From Phoronis australis (lineage: Eukaryota > Phoronida > Phoronidae): 25,160 bases of DNA. Location of the stretch: positions 1 through 25,160 of the forward strand of contig NMRA01001294.1 of the NCBI GenBank assembly GCA_002633005.1. Reading direction: 5' to 3'. The stretch's first letter is position 1. Each line of letters begins with the position of its first letter. The position numbers were made by a program, and so were the translations under genes. Under the pieces are notes generated by a model. That model worked only from the letters and a program-made list of their open reading frames with translations, was not told where the DNA came from and made no database searches. This document shows positions 19,836-25,160 of the stretch, piece after piece.

Positions 19836-20010
19836 GGGTCCCCTGACCACACCCACCAGAGCGAACCTGCCAGAGGGCCATTTCCAAGTATAAGGATACC
19901 CGCAGAGCACTGTGGTACCAAAGAAAATTGGTTTCTTGTTCATGCCCAAAAAAACTCTGGGATCCAGGTCAAATTCGAAAGTAGGTGGCACTCATAAAAC
20001 TGTTGATAAC
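19835..20010 (-). repeat. Dispersed repeat, copy 2 (partner at 2490)
   Basis: Matches 2490-2665 in the same orientation, with the landmarks listed there. Read on the minus strand, it is open for about 50 codons ending at a TGA near 19818. It is joined to the roughly 140-bp tandem array, suggesting both belong to one composite element of which the copy at 2490 keeps only this end. Confidence 0.75.
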
Positions 20011-20434
20011 CCAGTTCACGCTAATCTTATCTTTTCGGTACACGAACAAGTACTTTGCGAGTATTCCCGTCGCAAGAAATAGGATCTTGACAAAAAGTGC
20101 TGAACAAACTCCGACTTTTGACCCTTGCCTTTATCTTTTTCACAATTAGTGCGTTTATTTCATTTTAAAATATGGAAACGATAAATACAATTATCATGTT
20201 GAATTAGGGAAGATAGTAATAAATTGATAGCAGACACACAGTAAATATGTTGAACAAATAAACTGATGAAATTTCACTCATGAACGAATTAATATTAATT
20301 AAATAACAGTAACTAATATGCTACTGTAGTTGGATGAGTAACTAAACTTTTACACAGAATTACAAACATAGGAGATGTCAATGGTATAATCAAGGTAATG
20401 ATCGGTTCCCTTACCGATATTACAAACAAATCAT
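20011..20434. other. Intergenic, no gene recognised
   Basis: Very AT-rich DNA with no open frame of note and no repeats recognised. Confidence 0.5.
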
Positions 20435-20737
20435 TTATTGTGTTCGTTTGGTATTACGTTGTGTCAACATGGTGTTGGGGGTGAATTTCTGTTTTTGTAT
20501 TACTAAGACTATGCTGTACAGATATTTTATAGCCAAAATAGATAAGGCAATATTAATGGTATAAGTTTTGAAGACAATATCCACACCGGCCAACCCGGAA
20601 TCGACAACGCCCGGAAGGCGATTGAGAACGAAATTTGTTTCGAGAAGCGAAGCAAGGCAAGGTGAGTAAAGTTGAGGAATTTTCGTTTTTTTAGTTCCAA
20701 TGCGAAAACAGAGACATGAGTTCAAGGTGTAACACAT
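20435..20737 (-). other. Unrecognised open frame with hydrophobic segments
   Basis: A 100-codon minus-strand frame. Its middle part (about residues 35-85) alternates a short polar loop with two hydrophobic stretches, 'INIALSILAIKYLYSIVLVI' being the clearest, then a basic tail QKQKF. This faintly recalls the last two membrane helices of a rhodopsin-like receptor, but no NPxxY is present and no other helices are found nearby. It may be a decayed receptor exon or chance. I do not assign a function. Confidence 0.2.
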
Positions 20738-23650
20738 TGAGGAAGGAAACGTAGAGGTTTAGGCCAGTGTCTCTTCCAGTTATTGGAGAAAAGTTACGTT
20801 GAACGAGGCATCGCTTAAGCCGAAGGTGATTTGTATGTCATTTTGGCGAACTGCAGTTATTTTTTGGCACTAAATCAATAAATTGACCATGAAGTTATGA
20901 AGAAATGACGTGTGAAAATATAACACAACGCTTGCTTCTTGTAGTTTTGTCAGAATATCTGACTTTTCGACACTTTTTTGTTGAAAGACGCGATCGAGAA
21001 CGCAAACATAAACTATCGGGAACGCAAATTTGAGTATTGTTTATGCGATCGGGAACGCATCGTGGAATGTCGAACGATAATGAACTTTTGAATTAGAAAA
21101 CGTGAAAAGGGTTATTAGTGTGGTGCAATGAATTAATCGCATTTTGCGTCATTACTGTGTTACTTTCGTATAAAAACTAAACAATATCATAGCATTACCA
21201 TTAAATTGCCAAGAGCTGACTACATGTACATCAAGCACTATTTTAGTTTCAGATATTTTGAGAAATGAATTAATTTTCTTTTCAGGAAACATGTTCACTG
21301 TTATTGTTGTGAGGCGATCTTCAACGAACATGTTAATAACGGCGTGAAAGTACACGCTGTCAGGGTTTTGAAATACAGACATATACTTTTAGACGAAACC
21401 AAGGGGTTCTAAACTAAGTCTCAGCAATTGTTCCATGTGGCGCGTAAGCCAGAAGTAAACAAATTGTTGCTGCATATGAAAGCGAGTGTCGAATCTTCTT
21501 ACAAAATTTAATTGTGGCAGCAAAAGGAAAAAGCAAATACGTTAGTGAAGTCAAAGAATGATGATGAGCTTGCCCATGGGGAGACAGAGGAGTGCGGCAA
21601 CACCATTCACAAGATGACTCAAAGATTGCCGCTCATGAACGTCTGGGATTTAAAAAAATGCTAGAAGTTGTGTTAGCTATTTTGCTGATAAAATGGGTGG
21701 AATTTCGTTTGATGTTTTACTGAATTATTGATGCATAGATGAACAGATTGACTTGTGGCACTGGTGTGGCTTGGATATACAACGTATGGGACATTTTGTT
21801 TGACTCTTCTGTTTTGTAGTCTTGGCCCTGAGTTTTATCTTCAGTTCATGATCTCCAGTTTAATGTGACATTGAAAAAGAGTGAGACGAGTAATAATACA
21901 CCTACTATGTTGTGATTTTCTCAAAAACTTTGTTAAAATGTTGTCTTTAACATCACTTCAAGACACCATGTAGTGATTACACAGGAAATCAACAACAATA
22001 TTAAAGCAATTAATCTTTTATCGCACATACCTCAAAATTGGTCATACAGGAAAAAGATGTGAAATATTGCTTTAGGGAAATCAAGATTACAAATCCATTG
22101 TACATTTCCTGCGAATTATTTTTGAAATGTTTTATACTAAATAATCACTGAATCATAAAAAATCGGACTGGTTGATAGTATAAAATTCTCTCACATGGAT
22201 CAACAACAATATCAAAGCAATTTCTACAATAATCGCAGACATATAGTTTTCCTTTAAAATACTAATTGGTTATAACAATTGTATGTAAGTATCACCCAAT
22301 GACACATAGTGTGGCCATTTAAATGCGCCCAAACACTATAAAGATGCATTGGTTCTCTCTGTTGAAATAACACAAATACAAAAAGAAACTTCAGAAAAAA
22401 AAGGATCACAACAAAACGTCAAAATACTATCACATCAGACAACTTCCAACCATAAACTCTGTAAGTCTGAATAAAGTTTAGCGACTTAACAATTTTGACT
22501 ACTTGACTTAATGATTTCCTTCATGTCGATTCTGGTTCTCATTCCTGTGGAAGAGGTCAAGAAAAAGGAGTGTACTCAGTCTCACTCTTTCTGTGAAACA
22601 TTGATCGTAGATAGGACATTGAATCAATTTGATTCCCGAGCACTATGCTTCATGTTGTGTTTTGTTATATGGGTAAAAAATCTTGCCCCATGCAACACGT
22701 CAATCACATGGGTGGTAAAGGTTTTGCTTGCTGCTGAGTGTCACTGTGTTTTATTGTCAAGTGGTTATACAAAGGTTTCTTCCTGAACGAAGCTCCACAA
22801 CATAATATATAATTTGTAACATGCAGCAGTTGTGCTACTCTTTTTTGAAGGCGTGGACGTTAACACCCTGAAGGACTCGTCGTGTGGCTATAGTTCAACT
22901 GAAGAATCAAACGCATTTAATCATATTTGTTAGACTAACTCTCACACAGAAATCATGAAAAACGATGAAAGTATAATGAACAATCGTCCTGTCAACTAAT
23001 CCATGGTCCGTATTATTCTACAATTATTGATATAACACCGTGACTTGAACGATTATTTAGGAAAATGCAAATGCCAGGTTCAACAACGATTTCAATTAAT
23101 TTGAATCCTTATCCATATTGCCCATTGTTATCAATATCAAATCGTGGTTAAATTGAATGTACATATATATTCTTAATTTCTAACGTACAGTTTCTTTGAC
23201 GTAATCTTTTTGAGGAATGAGCACCGGTAGGTTTTACTCTAGTGTTCCGCGTATAATCGACTACATGTGTACGTCTTACCCGATGAAGGTGTATTTTCAT
23301 ATCCCAACACATGTATAAGCGTTGTCGGACATAAAGTTGGTAATTCTGACTGATACGACCGGGCAAACTGAATTACTAATTTTTCGCGGCTTAACACGTT
23401 GCACATGTGAGCAACTTTACATTCATTGCCATGTATTCTATCCGAATTTGTCTCCACGTGAGTTCAGTTTTTAGGCTATTATCCAAACAAGAAAAAACAA
23501 ATACTTGAGAACGATATCTGAGTAACTTAAAAGTATATTTCGCTCATTTTATCTTTAATTGCTTTTTTCGCAAAAGTGAAAATTAAACCTACATTACGTT
23601 CGCTTTAAATAATTGTTGTACATGTATGAGCATTTGAGTACAGGCCACGC
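20738..23650. other. Intergenic, minor direct repeats only
   Basis: No gene recognised. There are three copies of a 'cgatcgggaacgca'-like motif at 20990, 21012 and 21045. A 24-bp direct repeat beginning 'atcaacaacaatat' is at 21988-22011 and 22199-22222. A 91-codon plus frame (22511-22786) and a short 'DDELAHGETEECGN' frame near 21560 show no family motif. Confidence 0.45.
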
Positions 23651-23842
23651 GTTATGACTATGCCATGGGCCCAAGCTATGACTATGCCACGGGCCCCGCG
23701 CTGTGACTATGCCACGGGCCCCGCGCTATGACTATGCCACGGGCCCCGCGCTATGACTATGCTACGGACCCCGCGCTATGACTATGCCACGCGCTATGAC
23801 TATGCCACGGGCCCTGCGCTATGACTATGCCACGGGCCCCCC
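23651..23842 (+). repeat. GC-rich 25-bp minisatellite, about 8 units
   Basis: Units start at 23651, 23675, 23700, 23725, 23750, 23775, 23793 and 23818, each beginning 'gctatgactatgccac' and ending in a GGGCCC-containing block. The unit at 23775 is shortened to 18 bp and the first is 24 bp. The array is far more GC-rich than its surroundings. Units are nearly identical, so the array is young or homogenised. Confidence 0.95.
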
Positions 23843-25160
23843 AGTGATAGCTGAATCCACCAATACATCAGCAGGAAAGAAATGTCTTGCATGTTGAACA
23901 GGTAATCAGCTGAGTTTGAAGTCCTATCAGGAATGAACCACGGGGGTTTTTGATCTTTGTACTGGTGTCATCATAGATAAAAAAATAATCTATGGTGTCG
24001 TGTTGGTACCGATCACGTGTTATCAGCCTTGTGACAAGAGCAATGTTCACTGTACAAATCGTGGAAAGATATGCACTGTGGTTTAACCAATGACAGCGCG
24101 CATTTGTAACAGTAGACACGTCGCTTTCATTTCAAAATTCGCGGAAAGATAAAGGAGACTTCAGAATGGTTTTAAAATAGTAATAAATTACATTATTATC
24201 TAGTTGGCAATGACTAGATACAGTGAAAATGTGACAGCAGGATTGTAAAAGACCACCAGAGCGTTTTATCAGATAAAAGCGTCAGTTCTTCGATATATCA
24301 AGACCTTAATATCCCTCCAAGTCGAGCCAACCTGTCGAACGCGGTCTCAAGAAAATGTACATTCTTCCCAAGAAGCTCAGAAATCAAATTTAATTTCAGT
24401 TGAGTCAGTATATAACAGTGGGTAATCTGTATCGAGTTTTTTGGAAGACATATTGTTGAACTGAAGTACTGAAATATTGCAGATTCACAAAAACTTGGTA
24501 ATAAACGTTAACCAAGGGGAAGATTCTTGCACTGTGTTTCAAAACACTTCTGGGTACAAACTGTGACACTTCTTTAGACTCCACTTGGTGGGGACTGCAT
24601 TGTAAACTTACGTGCTCCCGTTTAGTCCGTAGTCCAGGCAAAACCAGTTTTCATATGCTTGACATGAATTTTGCTTTTGTAAAGCGCCAAGTTCATTCTT
24701 TTGTCTTATGTCACGAGGCAATCAGCAGCTGAGTGAATACCCATCAAAACTGTTGTCAAGAAATGAAAAACACATCTCAGCGTTTTGTTTACCATACTTC
24801 TTCTGCAAAACCAGGATTCTACACTAACCTTTAACGAGGAATTCAACTTCAGAAGCCAAACACGAGCAGTTTCTGTCCCTGATATTTCAGTTCATATCGG
24901 TCAGTATTTTAGTACCCTCCATACATCTTTAATTTAATAATTTCTCTATACCACACAATAGTTGCTTAGAACAACTTTTGAGATATCACAGGCAGGCGGC
25001 GACACCTAGTGATGTAGAGAAGCAATGACGAACTTCAACAACCATAAGATGTCCATATAGTCTGAAAAGTTTGTTTGAATCCGATTATCTATTTCTGAAT
25101 GAAATGTTCCGAACCATGATAAGTGAATTGTGGACATTTTCATGAAGTTACTGGCAGTGG
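23843..25160. other. Intergenic, no gene recognised
   Basis: Short open frames only. A degenerate CTCF-like match on the minus strand (TCACTAGGTGTCGCC, 24997-25011) fits 13 of 15 consensus positions. Confidence 0.45.

Noticed and set aside
23651-23842. CRISPR-like regular repeats
   Set aside because: Units are directly adjacent with no spacers, and the window is animal DNA; it is a minisatellite.

Overview
This is animal nuclear DNA, AT-rich overall. It carries spliced-gene signals, AATAAA polyadenylation signals, a tRNA-derived SINE, MITE-like elements and satellites. A metazoan TRIM-NHL RING ligase, a relic of an animal DUF294-type nucleotidyltransferase and frequent 'aggcct' palindromes suggest a marine invertebrate, probably a deuterostome (echinoderm, hemichordate or lancelet). 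The species cannot be fixed from the sequence alone. Gene density is low: one intact gene and one clear pseudogene in 25 kb.

Layout. 1-2665 is repeat-rich: two short tandem duplications, a diverged direct repeat pair of about 430 bp, a minus-strand tRNA-derived SINE, and one copy of a dispersed repeat whose partner lies 17 kb away at 19835-20010. 3903-5823 (minus) is a broken gene of the DUF294 / protein-PII uridylyltransferase N-terminal-like nucleotidyltransferase family, with one in-frame stop and four frame changes. A hAT-like MITE (5841-6153) abuts its 5' side. 6886-7784 looks like a foldback element whose inverted arms are arrays of a 16-bp unit. 7785-11640 holds no recognisable gene but includes two CTCF-like motifs, an 18-bp perfect palindrome and a transposon-end-like sequence.

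The intact gene is at about 11.65-14.97 kb on the plus strand. A TATA box (11647) precedes a probable non-coding first exon with a good GTAAGT donor, an intron of about 1.33 kb, and one coding exon for a 597-residue TRIM-NHL protein (RING, one B-box, coiled coil, six-bladed NHL propeller), followed by polyadenylation signals. From 15 kb to the end I see no confident gene. That stretch holds a Tc1/mariner-like MITE (18838-19237), a satellite of about 140-bp units (19371-19835) fused to the second dispersed-repeat copy, a weak minus-strand open frame with hydrophobic segments (20435-20737), and a GC-rich 25-bp minisatellite (23651-23842).

No operon-like cooperation is expected. The TRIM-NHL gene and the nucleotidyltransferase relic face away from each other and are 6 kb apart. 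Both families can be expanded in invertebrate genomes, and TRIM proteins often act in innate immunity, but a functional link here would be speculation.
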